Positions 17,228 through 26,109 of a stretch of 64,000 bases of DNA are shown here, piece after piece. Numbering within the stretch: the first letter of the stretch is position 1; each line of letters begins with the position of its first letter. The notes under the pieces were generated by a model that did no database searches, was not told where the DNA came from, and saw only the letters and a program-made list of their open reading frames with translations. A program made the position numbers and the translations under genes. This DNA comes from Gammaproteobacteria bacterium (lineage in GTDB: Bacteria > Gemmatimonadota > Gemmatimonadetes > Longimicrobiales > Gaopeijiaceae): NCBI GenBank assembly GCA_028819075.1, contig JAPPMM010000052.1, positions 62,001 through 126,000 of the forward strand, in the 5' to 3' direction.

Positions 17228-18099
17228 CAGGTCCAAGGGAAGGGGATGCTGAAGACGGCGGAGCGCGCCACCGAGACGCCCTGCTCGCGCGCGGGCCGGA
17301 ACGAGATCACTTCGTTGACGAGTTCCAGCGCGATTTCGTCAACGCGCAGGTCGCCGCTTGACTCCATGATCTCGGACCACTCGACCGACCCGGTGCGGTC
17401 GATCCAGAGGGTGACGCGCACGGTCATGAAGTCCTCCTCGGCCAGGCCTTCCTGCGCCGCGGAACGGCGCATGAACTCCATGACCTCGTCCGGATTGCGC
17501 ACCAGCACCCAGGCCGACAGCGAGGTCAGCGAGAGTTCGGGCTCGAGCACGGAGAGCCGGTCGAGATCGAGCTCATCGGGATCCGGCAGCGATTCCAGCG
17601 ATGCCGTGGAGGCGTTGCCTCCAATCGAAAGCGCGTCTTCGGCGGGAGCCTCCTCGCCCCCGGAAGCCGCGGGGGCCTCCGGCTCCGAGGCGTCCAGCTC
17701 CGGTTCGACGACAACCGGCCGGGGCGCCGCACGCCCACGCAGGCGGTCGAGGAAACTGCCACCGCGACCCTCGCCGCCACCATTCGCGAACTCGGCGGGG
17801 TCGGAATCCTCCTGCCCTGCCTCCGCTTCGACTTCTCCGGCGGAAGCGGAATCCTCACCCGCGCCCGCAACGGCCGCGAAGGCGATGGCCTCAAGGCCGG
17901 GCATGGGTCCGGGAGGCTGGAGGAGGATCCACTCCGTGCCCCGGGCGCCGAAGAGGGGCTCCGGCGACAGATCCCTGAGCCTCCATCCCGGGAAGAACGC
18001 GAAGCCCGCCATATGGACGAACACGGCCACCACGATCGACCAGGCCAGCCGATCGCCCCACTTTGCCTTGAAGCGGTCGTTGGCGGTGGGAGCGAACAT
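17227..18099 (-). CDS. TonB-family energy transducer
   Basis: 290 residues. A single N-terminal membrane helix (about residues 18-35, SIVVAVFVHMAGFAFF) anchors it in the inner membrane. A long Glu/Pro/Ala-rich low-complexity region spans the periplasm (about 75-185). The C-terminal TonB-like domain includes FMTVRVTLWIDRTGSVEWSEIMESSGDLRVDEIALELVNEVISFRPAREQGVSV. Such proteins pass proton-motive energy to TonB-dependent receptors, and this window encodes two SusC receptors. ExbB and ExbD are not nearby. The coupled downstream TPR lipoprotein suggests a joint complex. Confidence 0.85.
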   Translation of the reverse strand: MFAPTANDRFKAKWGDRLAWSIVVAVFVHMAGFAFFPGWRLRDLSPEPLFGARGTEWILLQPPGPMPGLEAIAFAAVAGAGEDSASAGEVEAEAGQEDSDPAEFANGGGEGRGGSFLDRLRGRAAPRPVVVEPELDASEPEAPAASGGEEAPAEDALSIGGNASTASLESLPDPDELDLDRLSVLEPELSLTSLSAWVLVRNPDEVMEFMRRSAAQEGLAEEDFMTVRVTLWIDRTGSVEWSEIMESSGDLRVDEIALELVNEVISFRPAREQGVSVARSAVFSIPFPWT

Positions 18100-18177
18100 G
18101 GGTCACACTAGGGAGGGAAGTGCGGAACGGACAAGCCCGATCCGCGTCATCCGGAGACCGCGCCGGAACGGAACCGC

Positions 18178-18954
18178 ATGAAGATTCCCCTGCCCTGGCT
18201 GGCGGCGATCCTGACCGTGTGCGCCTTCATGTTCTGGTTGTCTGCGACTCGGCCGGAGCCCGTGGGGGACACCCTCCCGGCTCCGCTTCCGGCCGAACCG
18301 GACCAGGTCCAACCGGACCAGGTCGAACTCCCGACCGAGGGGTCGTCGATGCCGTGCCAGGTCCCCCTCCGATGGCGAATCGCGCGGCTGGACGAGGAGT
18401 TCGGGCTGGACGCCCTGACCGTAGCAACCGTGGTGAGCGAGGCTGCCGCACTCTGGGAAACGGCGGTCGGCCGGTCGCTCTTCGTGCACGATCCGGAGAC
18501 CGGGATGCCCGTCCGCCTGGTTTATGACCAGCGCCAGGCGCGCACCGACGACCGCAGGCGGCTGGAGGCGGAGCTGGAGCGCTCGCGCGAGTCCCTGGAG
18601 CCCGCCGACTTCGAGGTTCGTGCCCGTGAACTCGCGGAACTCCTGCCTCCCGATACCGCGGAGGCGGCGGTCTACCGCGAGGCGGTTGTCCGCGACGGTC
18701 CGGGCGAGGCCGCCGTGAGCCGCGAGATCCGCATCTACCGCTTCGCCGATCTGGACGATCTTCGACGGGTCACGGCACACGAACTGGGTCACGCCCTGGG
18801 CCTTGGACACGTGCCGGACGCGGGGTCGCTGATGTGGGGCGGACCCGCACCCGAGGGCGACGGCCACACGGGCCCGGACGTGAGCCCCGCCGACCTCGAT
18901 GGGCTGCGCGCGCTGTGCCCCGGATTGTCGGGCGAGCCCGACGGCACAAGCTGA
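18178..18954 (+). CDS. matrixin-type zinc metalloprotease
   Basis: 258 residues with an N-terminal signal anchor (LPWLAAILTVCAFMFWLSA). The zinc motif is complete: H201-E-L-G-H-A-L-G-L-G-H211, followed by SLMWG as the Met-turn around residues 217-221. The catalytic domain shows the matrixin layout, with a helix TVATVVSEAAALWE before the strand order. The segment before the zinc site (about 120-185) is a charged helical insert (RRRLEAELERSRESLEPADFEVRARELAELL). It is probably exported and cleaves peptides outside the cytoplasm. It is divergent from the TonB-like gene. Confidence 0.88.
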   Translation: MKIPLPWLAAILTVCAFMFWLSATRPEPVGDTLPAPLPAEPDQVQPDQVELPTEGSSMPCQVPLRWRIARLDEEFGLDALTVATVVSEAAALWETAVGRSLFVHDPETGMPVRLVYDQRQARTDDRRRLEAELERSRESLEPADFEVRARELAELLPPDTAEAAVYREAVVRDGPGEAAVSREIRIYRFADLDDLRRVTAHELGHALGLGHVPDAGSLMWGGPAPEGDGHTGPDVSPADLDGLRALCPGLSGEPDGTS

Positions 18955-19069
18955 TCCAACAAACTGATCCACAACTCTTTGCGACTACCGCTTGTCCATC
19001 CTATACTGAAGGCTGGTGCGGAGTGTCTCGTCGCGACGAGGCGGGTCCCCTACGATTCAGGCGGAGGCA

Positions 19070-21499
19070 ATGAGGACACTCGTCATCGGAACGTCTCTGG
19101 GTGTGGCGCTGGCGCTGCTCGGCGATCCCCACCCCCTTCCCCGCGCGGAATCCCCACCCGATCCGGCGCGGGCCCCGTCTGCAACGCACGCGCCATCGAT
19201 CGAGTCTCCTGTGCTCACGCGCGTGGTGACGCAGTATTGCCAGGTCTGCCACAACGACGCGCTGCTCACAGGCAACGTCTCGTTTCAGGGGTTCGAGGTG
19301 GAACGTGCTCCGGAGGAGGCAGAGACTGCGGAACGCATGATCCGCAAGCTGCGCGCGGGCATGATGCCCCCGCCCGGGATGCCGCGTCCGTCGGGCGACA
19401 CCCTCCAGGTGCTGGTCGAAACCCTGGAGGAACTGGTCGACGAGGCCGCGGCCTTCCGCCCCAATCCCGGATCCCGCCGCTTCCAGCGGCTGAGCCGCGC
19501 GGAGTACGAGCGTGTCATCCACGACATGCTGGACCTCGAGATCGACGCCGGCCGCTGGCTCCCCGCCGACGTGCTGCTCGGCAGCTTCGACAACCTGTCC
19601 GCGGCCCAGGGCCTGTCGACGACCCTGCTGGCCTCGTACATGCGCGCCGCGACCGAGGTAAGCCGCCTCGCCGTGGGCAACCCCGATGCGGTTTCGTCCT
19701 CGTCGAAGTACACCAACCCCATCGAGGTCTCGCAGCACGCGTGGGATCACATCGAGGGAACCCCGTTCGGCACCCGCGGCGGGATGGTGGTCACCCACGA
19801 CTTCCCCGCCGACGGCGAATACGTCCTGACGGTGGAGACGCTGTTCGGACAGGGCACCGGCTTCGAGGACCTCGACATCTCGATCGACGGCGAGGGCGTG
19901 GCGGTCATACCGATCCCGCACAACGGCGAGCGCGGCGTGCCGCTCGGCACCGATCCCATCTTCGTGCGCGCGGGCCAGCGCCAGGTGGCGGCAGCCTTCG
20001 TGCGGCGCATGGACGGTCCCTACGACGACCGCTTCAGCCCCTTCGACTGGTCGTTCGTGGGCGGTGAGGACGCCCAGCAGTGGGCCAACTACGGCATCAC
20101 GGCGCTCCCGCACCTCTCCAACCTGATGATCACCGGGCCCACCACCGTGACCGGGGTGTCCGACACGCCGACCCGGGACAGGGTCTTTTCGTGCCGTCCG
20201 TCGTCCGCGGCGGATGAGCGTCCGTGCGCGGAGTCCATCGTCGCGAGACTCGCGGAACAGGCCTATCGCCGCCCCGTCACCAACGAGGACATGGTGGGGC
20301 TGATGGCGTTCTACGACCAGGGATCCGACGACGGCGGGTTCGAGATCGGCGTGCGCACCGCGCTTCAGGCACTGCTCGCGAGCCCCTCGTTCGTGTTCCG
20401 ACTGGAACGCGAGCCATCCGGCGCCGGCGAGGGCGAGAACTACTACCTGAGCGACCTGGACCTGGCCTCCCGGCTCTCCTTCCTGATCTGGGCTTCGGCA
20501 CCGGACCAGGAGCTGCTTGATGTCGCGGCGGGCGGACGGCTCTCCGACGACGCCGTGCTCGAAGCGCAGGTGCGGCGCATGCTCGCCGATCCCCGCTCCG
20601 AGGCGCTGGGAACGCGCTTCGCGCATCAGTGGCTGCGCCTGCAGGACGCCGCCAAGAACAACCCGGAGCCCTACCTGTACCCGGATTTCACGGGTCAGCT
20701 GAGCGACGATCTGGTGCGGGAGACCGAACTCTTCTTCAACCATCTCGTGCAGGAAGACCGCAACTTCCTGGAGTTCTTCAGCGCCGACTACACGTTTCTC
20801 AACGAACGCGTGGCCCGGCACTACGGGATCGAAGGCGTCACCGGAAGCGACTTCCGCCTGGTCACCTATCCCGACGACAAGCGCCGCGGCATCCTCGGCC
20901 ACGGAAGCGTGCTTCTGCTGACCTCGATGTCGGCCCGCACCTCTCCGGTTCTGCGCGGGAAGTGGGTCATGGAGGTCCTGATGGGCACGCCTCCGCCGCA
21001 TCCTCCGCCCAACGTTCCCGCCTTCGACCAGACCGAGGGAACGGCGGACGGCCGCCGCCTCACCACCCGCGAGCGGATGGAGCGGCATCGCGCCAACCCG
21101 ACCTGCAACGCCTGCCACCGCTTCATGGATCCCATTGGTCTCGCGCTCGACAACTACGACGTGACCGGCCGCTGGCGCATCCGCGAGAACATGGTGGCGC
21201 TGGACACGCGCGGCGACTTCTACGACGGAACCCCCATCACCACGCCGGTGGAACTGACCGAGGTCATCCTCAAGCGTCCGGTCCCGCTCGTGCGCAACTT
21301 CACGGCGCATCTGATGGCGTACGCGATCGGCCGCCCCGTGGAGTACTTCGATCAGCCGACCATTCGAGCCATCGCGAACCACGCGGAGGCCGAGGGATAC
21401 AGAATGTCCGCCTTCGTTCTGGGGGTCGTGAAGAGCGATCCGTTCCGGATGAGACGAACCGAGGCGACCGCAGACACCGAAGCCAACCAGGGAGTGTAA
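19070..21499 (+). CDS. DUF1592-family protein with planctomycete-type cytochrome domain
   Basis: 809 residues. The signal peptide starts MRTLVIGTSLGVALALLG. A heme-binding C57-Q-V-C-H61 lies in the N-terminal cytochrome-type domain. The multi-domain block known as DUF1587/DUF1592/DUF1588/DUF1585 follows, with FQRLSRAEYERVIHDMLDLE, QAYRRPVTNEDMVGLMAFYD-like motifs, HPPPNVPAFDQ, and a second C-x-x-C-H (CNACHRFMDPIG) near residue 680. The ATG at 19070 is chosen because it begins the signal peptide; GGAGG is close upstream. These proteins usually pair with DUF1552 partners in predicted exported redox or degradative complexes; their substrate is unknown. Confidence 0.9.
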   Translation: MRTLVIGTSLGVALALLGDPHPLPRAESPPDPARAPSATHAPSIESPVLTRVVTQYCQVCHNDALLTGNVSFQGFEVERAPEEAETAERMIRKLRAGMMPPPGMPRPSGDTLQVLVETLEELVDEAAAFRPNPGSRRFQRLSRAEYERVIHDMLDLEIDAGRWLPADVLLGSFDNLSAAQGLSTTLLASYMRAATEVSRLAVGNPDAVSSSSKYTNPIEVSQHAWDHIEGTPFGTRGGMVVTHDFPADGEYVLTVETLFGQGTGFEDLDISIDGEGVAVIPIPHNGERGVPLGTDPIFVRAGQRQVAAAFVRRMDGPYDDRFSPFDWSFVGGEDAQQWANYGITALPHLSNLMITGPTTVTGVSDTPTRDRVFSCRPSSAADERPCAESIVARLAEQAYRRPVTNEDMVGLMAFYDQGSDDGGFEIGVRTALQALLASPSFVFRLEREPSGAGEGENYYLSDLDLASRLSFLIWASAPDQELLDVAAGGRLSDDAVLEAQVRRMLADPRSEALGTRFAHQWLRLQDAAKNNPEPYLYPDFTGQLSDDLVRETELFFNHLVQEDRNFLEFFSADYTFLNERVARHYGIEGVTGSDFRLVTYPDDKRRGILGHGSVLLLTSMSARTSPVLRGKWVMEVLMGTPPPHPPPNVPAFDQTEGTADGRRLTTRERMERHRANPTCNACHRFMDPIGLALDNYDVTGRWRIRENMVALDTRGDFYDGTPITTPVELTEVILKRPVPLVRNFTAHLMAYAIGRPVEYFDQPTIRAIANHAEAEGYRMSAFVLGVVKSDPFRMRRTEATADTEANQGV

Positions 21500-21505
21500 G
21501 CGACC

Positions 21506-22936
21506 ATGAACTTCATCACGGGAAAGCACCTTTCTCGCCGTACCTTCCTTCGCGGGATGGGCACGACGGTTGCCCTCCCCCTGCTGGACGCGATGGTCCC
21601 AGCGGGCAGGTTGTGGCGCGACCGCGCCGCCACGGAGTTCACGCGCTTCGTGGGCATCGAGGAGTCGATGGGGTGCGCGGGCGGGAGCGACTGGGGCGAC
21701 CAGCAGTTCCTGTTCGCCCCCGAGAAGGTCGGCCGCGACTTCGAGTTCGTGGCGACCAGCCAGCTCAAGCCGCTCGAGCCCTACCGCGAGTTCCTGACGG
21801 TGATCAGCAACACCGACTCGCGCATGGCGGAGGCGTACCGCGCCGAGGAGATCGGCGGCGACCACGACCGCACCACCGCCGTCTTCCTGACCCAGGCCCA
21901 TCCCAAGCAAACCCAGGGATCGGACGTCTATCTCGGCACCTCGCTGGACCAGTTGCACGCGCGCCGCTTCGGTCAGGATACCGCCCTGCCCTCGCTCGAA
22001 CTCACCACCGAGTCGATCGACCGCGGGGGCGGCTGCGCCTACAACTACCACTGCGCCTATACGACCTCCGTGGCGTGGGCCTCTCCGACCCAGCCGCTTC
22101 CGGCCATTCGCGAGCCGCGCGCGGTCTTCGAGCAGCTCTTCGGCGCGGGTGACTCCGCCGCCGACCGCGCCGCCCGCCGCCGCACCGACCGCAGCGTCAT
22201 CGACTGGATCGCCGCCGAGGTGGCGCGCCTGAAGAGGGATCTGGGGGCGGTCGACCGACGGGCGATGGACGAGTACCTGACCCACATCCGCGAGCTGGAG
22301 CGCCGCATCGAACTGGTCGAGGAGCGCAACAGCAGCGGCGAGGAGCGGGCCATGCCCGAGGCTCCGTCCGGCGTCCCGGATTCCTGGGAAGAGCACATGG
22401 AGATCATGTTCGACCTCCAGCTGCTCGCGCTGCAGACGGACATGACCCGGGTCATCACCTTCAAGATCGGCTTCGACCAGTCCAACCGGACCTTCCCGGT
22501 CAGCGGCACCAACAAGTCCTTCCACGGGGCTTCGCACCACGGCAACGTCCCCGCCGACATCATGGACTTCAACCTCATCAACACACACAGGCTGAGCCTG
22601 ATGGGGTACTTCCTGGAGAAGATGAAGAACACGATGGAGGGCGACGCTTCGCTGCTGGACAAGACCGCGATCGTCTGGGGTTCGTCCATGGGCGATCCGA
22701 ACCTGCACAACCACCGCCGGTGCCCGCTCATCCTTATGGGGCACGCCAACGGCGCCCTGGAAGGCAACCTGCATCTGCGCGCGCCCAAGGGGACCCCGAT
22801 GGCCGACGCGTTCGTGAGCCTGATGCAGGGCATCGGACACGACGACATGCGGGCGTTCGGCGACAGCGTGAGCGCGTTCCCGCTGACGTTCCCGAGAGGC
22901 GGCATTGCCGACGCGCTGCGGGAGGCGGGTTCGTGA
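21506..22936 (+). CDS. DUF1552 protein with Tat signal
   Basis: 476 residues. The twin-arginine motif RRTFLRG at residues 11-17 precedes a hydrophobic stretch, so it is exported folded. The body is typical of DUF1552, with GCAGGSDWGDQQFLFAPE near residue 58, a long helical region around LDEYLTHIRELERRIEL, and HGASHHGNVPADIMDFNLINTHRL near residue 340. TAIVWGSSMGDPNLHNHRRCPLILMGHANG, near residue 390, resembles sulfatase/DUF1501-type active-site surroundings. It sits 6 bp after the DUF1592 gene and overlaps the ankyrin gene (GTGA), so all three form one operon. Confidence 0.9.
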   Translation: MNFITGKHLSRRTFLRGMGTTVALPLLDAMVPAGRLWRDRAATEFTRFVGIEESMGCAGGSDWGDQQFLFAPEKVGRDFEFVATSQLKPLEPYREFLTVISNTDSRMAEAYRAEEIGGDHDRTTAVFLTQAHPKQTQGSDVYLGTSLDQLHARRFGQDTALPSLELTTESIDRGGGCAYNYHCAYTTSVAWASPTQPLPAIREPRAVFEQLFGAGDSAADRAARRRTDRSVIDWIAAEVARLKRDLGAVDRRAMDEYLTHIRELERRIELVEERNSSGEERAMPEAPSGVPDSWEEHMEIMFDLQLLALQTDMTRVITFKIGFDQSNRTFPVSGTNKSFHGASHHGNVPADIMDFNLINTHRLSLMGYFLEKMKNTMEGDASLLDKTAIVWGSSMGDPNLHNHRRCPLILMGHANGALEGNLHLRAPKGTPMADAFVSLMQGIGHDDMRAFGDSVSAFPLTFPRGGIADALREAGS

Positions 22937-24897
22937 GGGCCCGGGACAAGGCGGTGCGACGCCGCATGGGCCTGTTGGGCGCGACCCTGCTGCTGGTTTC
23001 GCTCGCCGGCTCCGTTGAGGCCCAGGATGCCGGACTGATCGGGGCCGCGAAGCACGGTGACGCGGATGCGGTGCAGGCGCTGCTCGCCGGAGGCGCGGAC
23101 CCGAACCTGGCGCGGGGCGACGGCATGACGCCGCTGCACATGGCGGCGCTCGAGGGGCACGCCGATGTGGTGGCCGTGCTGCTGGGAGCGGGCGCCGAAG
23201 TAGGCGCGACCACCCGCATCGGGGCGTACACACCGCTCCACCTGGCCAGTCAGGCCGGGCACGGCGCGGTGGTGCGCGCGCTGCTCGAGCAGGGCGCGGA
23301 TGCGACACTGGCGACCACCAACAGCGGAACCACCCCGCTTCACCTGGCCGCGCGGGTGATGGACGGGGAGGAAGCCGCCGCCGCGCTCCTGGAGCACGGG
23401 GCCGACGTGAACGCGCGCGAGGGCTCCGTCGGCCAGACCCCGCTGATGTTCGCGGCCGCCTACAACCGGACGCCGACCATTCAGGTGCTCCTCAAGCACG
23501 GGGCGGACCCGAACCTGGCCACCCGGGTCGTGGACGTGCTGCGCAACGTGGCCATCGACCGCGAGGCCAGCCGGCTCCTGCGCGACCGCATCGAGGGGCT
23601 CCGCTTCGCAGCCGAACCCGGCACGGAACCCGAATTGACCCCCGCGCAGGTGCAGGAGGCGATCGCGGCCCAGCGGGAGTTCCTGCGCGCCGACCACTCG
23701 CAGCGGGACTTCGACTCCGACGATCTCACCCAGTACCGGGCGGACTACCCGGGCGGCCCACCGCTCGCGCGCCCACCCTACCGGGAGACGCTGGTCGGCA
23801 TGACCGGCGGCATGACCGCGCTGCTGCACGCCGCGCGCGAGGGGCACGTCGAAGCGGGGCTCGCCTTGCTGGACGGCGGGGCCGACATCGACCAGGTCAG
23901 CGCCGACGGCACCAGCCCGCTTCTGATGACCATCCTCAACGGCCAGTTCGATCTGGCCATGGAGCTGGTCGAGCGCGGCGCCGACCCTGACCGCGCCGCC
24001 GACACCGACGGCATCTCCCCGCTGTTCGCGGTTCTGCAGACCCACTGGGCGCCCAAGTCCAACTATCCGCAGCCCCGCGCACACGACAACGAGCAGACCG
24101 AGTACCTCGAGCTGCTGCAGGCGCTTCTGGACGCCGGCGCGGACCCGAACGTCCAGCTCAACACGCACTTGTGGTACTGGGAGTTCGGCCTCACCAAGAT
24201 GGGCATCAACCTGGAGGGCGCCACGCCGTTCTACCGGGCCGCCTTCGCGCAGGACATCGAGGCGATGAAGATGCTGGCCGCCCACGGCGCCGATCCCGAC
24301 ATCCCAACCCGTTGGCCAGCGGTCGGCATGCGGGAACGCCGCCAGCAGGACGGGCGCCAGCAGGAGGACTCAGGTCTGCCCTGGATCCCCGAAGGTGAGT
24401 TCAACGCCTATGCCATTCACGCGGCCGCCGGTGGCGGCTGGCAGGGGCTCGGTGCGTTCAGCGTGCGCAGCGTCCCCGACAACTTCCTCAATGCCGTCAA
24501 GTACCTGGTCGACGAGCACGGGGCGGACGTGAACCTGGCGGACTCGTGGCTGTACCGGCCCATCCACTACGCCGCGGCCCGTGGCGACAACGAGCTCATC
24601 ATGTACCTGGTCGAGCAGGGAGCGGACGTGACCGCCATCACCCGGCTGGGTCAATCCGCGGCCGACATGGCCCGTGGGGGCCGTTCGGGCTTCTTCGTGC
24701 GCGTGGCCTACCCCGAAACGGAGGAACTGCTGGTCAGCCTCGGCTCCAGCCGCGAGTGCGAGCATACCCACTTCCTCGACACGGGCGACTTCTGCGAGGG
24801 ACTCGGGGTCCACGACCCCTGGAAGGAGAAGGGGATTCCGCAGACGACCGAGACGGTGGTGCCGCCACCGCCTCCTCCGGGAGGAAATCGGCGGTAG
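22933..24897 (+). CDS. exported ankyrin-repeat protein
   Basis: 654 residues from the GTG at 22933, which overlaps the DUF1552 stop. A signal peptide ends near SVEAQD (about residue 32). At least eight ankyrin repeats follow in two blocks (about 35-190 and 290-420) with a third near 500-560. Examples are DGMTPLHMAALEGHADVVAVLLGAGAEV, NSGTTPLHLAARVMDGEEAAAALLEHGADVN and RPIHYAAARGDNELIMYLVEQGADV. The tail is Pro-rich. It is probably a scaffold for the DUF1592/DUF1552 partners. The arrangement of these three genes recurs in related phyla, but its substrate is unknown. Confidence 0.88.
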   Translation: MRARDKAVRRRMGLLGATLLLVSLAGSVEAQDAGLIGAAKHGDADAVQALLAGGADPNLARGDGMTPLHMAALEGHADVVAVLLGAGAEVGATTRIGAYTPLHLASQAGHGAVVRALLEQGADATLATTNSGTTPLHLAARVMDGEEAAAALLEHGADVNAREGSVGQTPLMFAAAYNRTPTIQVLLKHGADPNLATRVVDVLRNVAIDREASRLLRDRIEGLRFAAEPGTEPELTPAQVQEAIAAQREFLRADHSQRDFDSDDLTQYRADYPGGPPLARPPYRETLVGMTGGMTALLHAAREGHVEAGLALLDGGADIDQVSADGTSPLLMTILNGQFDLAMELVERGADPDRAADTDGISPLFAVLQTHWAPKSNYPQPRAHDNEQTEYLELLQALLDAGADPNVQLNTHLWYWEFGLTKMGINLEGATPFYRAAFAQDIEAMKMLAAHGADPDIPTRWPAVGMRERRQQDGRQQEDSGLPWIPEGEFNAYAIHAAAGGGWQGLGAFSVRSVPDNFLNAVKYLVDEHGADVNLADSWLYRPIHYAAARGDNELIMYLVEQGADVTAITRLGQSAADMARGGRSGFFVRVAYPETEELLVSLGSSRECEHTHFLDTGDFCEGLGVHDPWKEKGIPQTTETVVPPPPPPGGNRR

Positions 24898-24906
24898 GCC
24901 CCACAG

Positions 24907-25347
24907 CTAATCCTCCCAGCTCACCGCGTCACCTACCTGGATGCGGGCGTCGCTCAGCACCGTGCAGAAGACTCCGCCTCGCCAGTTGGGATCGAGGGCG
25001 TCCCGCAAACCGGTGAGCTGTTCCTCCATGATCGTGCAGGGCCGGGTTTCGCCGCGCACCTGAAGCATGCAGCCGCCGATGCGGATCCTGCGGTCGCGGG
25101 TGTTCGCCAGGCTCACCCCGCTCACCATCAGGTTTGCGCGCCTGAGAGCTGGATCGACAGGGGTGCCGAGTTCGTCGTTGAGCGTGTCGAAGACTTCCTT
25201 CTCGATCAACGTGACCTGGCGCCGGGTGCGGCCGTAGTTCGCGTCGCCGGCAAGTCCGCCTCCCGCCTCCGCGGTGGCCTCCGAGACGGCGCTCATCTCG
25301 CCCCCGCGCTGCCGCTTCAGCCAGATCGCCTCGAGTCTTCCGCTCAT
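24907..25347 (-). CDS. MOSC-domain protein
   Basis: 146 residues with the MOSC beta-barrel core: a start LEAIWLKRQRGGEM, AGGGLAGDANYGRTRRQVTLIEKEVFDTL, NLMVSGVSLANTRDRRIRIGGCMLQVRGETRPC and VFCTVLSDARIQVGDAVSW. The Cys in TRPC corresponds to the position that bears sulfur in MOSC sulfurtransferases. MOSC proteins handle molybdenum cofactor or sulfur transfer. At this length it is a stand-alone cytoplasmic domain. It converges on the ankyrin operon with a 9-bp gap. Confidence 0.85.
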   Translation of the reverse strand: MSGRLEAIWLKRQRGGEMSAVSEATAEAGGGLAGDANYGRTRRQVTLIEKEVFDTLNDELGTPVDPALRRANLMVSGVSLANTRDRRIRIGGCMLQVRGETRPCTIMEEQLTGLRDALDPNWRGGVFCTVLSDARIQVGDAVSWED

Positions 25348-25680
25348 CCGTATCGCTCCTGTCGGTTCCGGTCCGGTTACCGGATATGTCTTGGTTTCAA
25401 GGGCTTATCGTCGTCGTGGGCTCCGGATGAACCATCGTCCCTTCCTCGGCTCGGACCGCTCCAGAATACCCCATCGGGTCGCTGAAGGCGAGAGACGGTG
25501 CGCGCTGGTCGGGTGATGGGCGCCGGGCGCCGTCCGGGCCCGTCCCGATCCCCGGGGTCGAGCCCGCGGTAAAGACGTCCCGGTCAGCCATGGACTCGCC
25601 CGGGAGTCCCGGTTCGGAATGGTTCATGAGGGGAACTCAAGCGTCCCCCGAGAGCCTGCCCCCCAACCCGGAGACTGGAC
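25348..25680. other. 333-bp gap without a supported gene
   Basis: Lies between the MOSC gene (leftward) and the mini-protein gene (rightward) and so must hold two divergent promoters. The reading frames across it have no recognisable domain or ribosome site. I see no clear promoter consensus. Confidence 0.5.
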
Positions 25681-25899
25681 ATGATCACTCGACGCAAGAC
25701 CTCGACCCGCCTCACAATGCCCGTGCTGGCCCTCGCGGCCGCCCTCGCCCTGCCAACCGGACCCGCATCGGCGCAGCACTTCTATCACGAGCCACCTGCC
25801 GACGAGGAGATCGTCGATGGGCGTCCGGACCTCGATCTCAACGGCAACTGGATTTGGTGCTGGCCGCTGTACTGGTTCATTTTCTGCGGGACCAGATAG
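25681..25899 (+). CDS. secreted aromatic-rich mini-protein
   Basis: 72 residues. A Sec signal (basic start MITRRKTSTRL, hydrophobic LALAAALALP) ends at about ASAQ, leaving a mature peptide of about 41 residues. Its first half is acidic (HEPPADEEIVDGRPDLD). Its second half is extremely aromatic and contains two cysteines spaced C-x8-C (NWIWCWPLYWFIFCGTR), so a single disulfide could close a 10-residue aromatic loop. GGAGA is 6 bases before the ATG. A strong hairpin follows the gene. No family recognised; too short to exclude a spurious frame, but signal, ribosome site and hairpin agree. Confidence 0.6.
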   Translation: MITRRKTSTRLTMPVLALAAALALPTGPASAQHFYHEPPADEEIVDGRPDLDLNGNWIWCWPLYWFIFCGTR

Positions 25900-25930
25900 G
25901 TCGGCCCGTGATTGCGGCGCGTTCACCAAA

Positions 25931-25965
25931 CCGGTGGCAACGGCCGTGCTGGCCGTTGCCACCGG
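25931..25965. terminator. 15-bp perfect hairpin between convergent genes
   Basis: CCGGTGGCAACGGCC (25931-25945) and its exact complement (25951-25965) enclose a 5-base loop. It lies 31 bp after the mini-protein stop and faces the end of the serine hydrolase gene. No T-run follows, so it may act as a factor-dependent or bidirectional terminator, or protect the mRNA 3' end. Confidence 0.6.
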
Positions 25966-26109
25966 CGAGCGCGGCGCTCCCGCAGACGGAAGTGGCACCA
26001 CGTAGGGGTGGCGCGCGCGCGGAAGGACATCCGGGCTTGGGCGCGAAGCCATGCGTGACTCGCCCGGTTGGCTAACCGGTACCGGCCGACTCGCTCGTGG
26101 GCGGCCTCC

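Noticed and set aside
19001..23308. Minus-strand open frame of about 1435 codons
   Set aside because: Runs antisense through the DUF1592 and DUF1552 genes; composition is Arg/His/Val-rich as in shadow frames.
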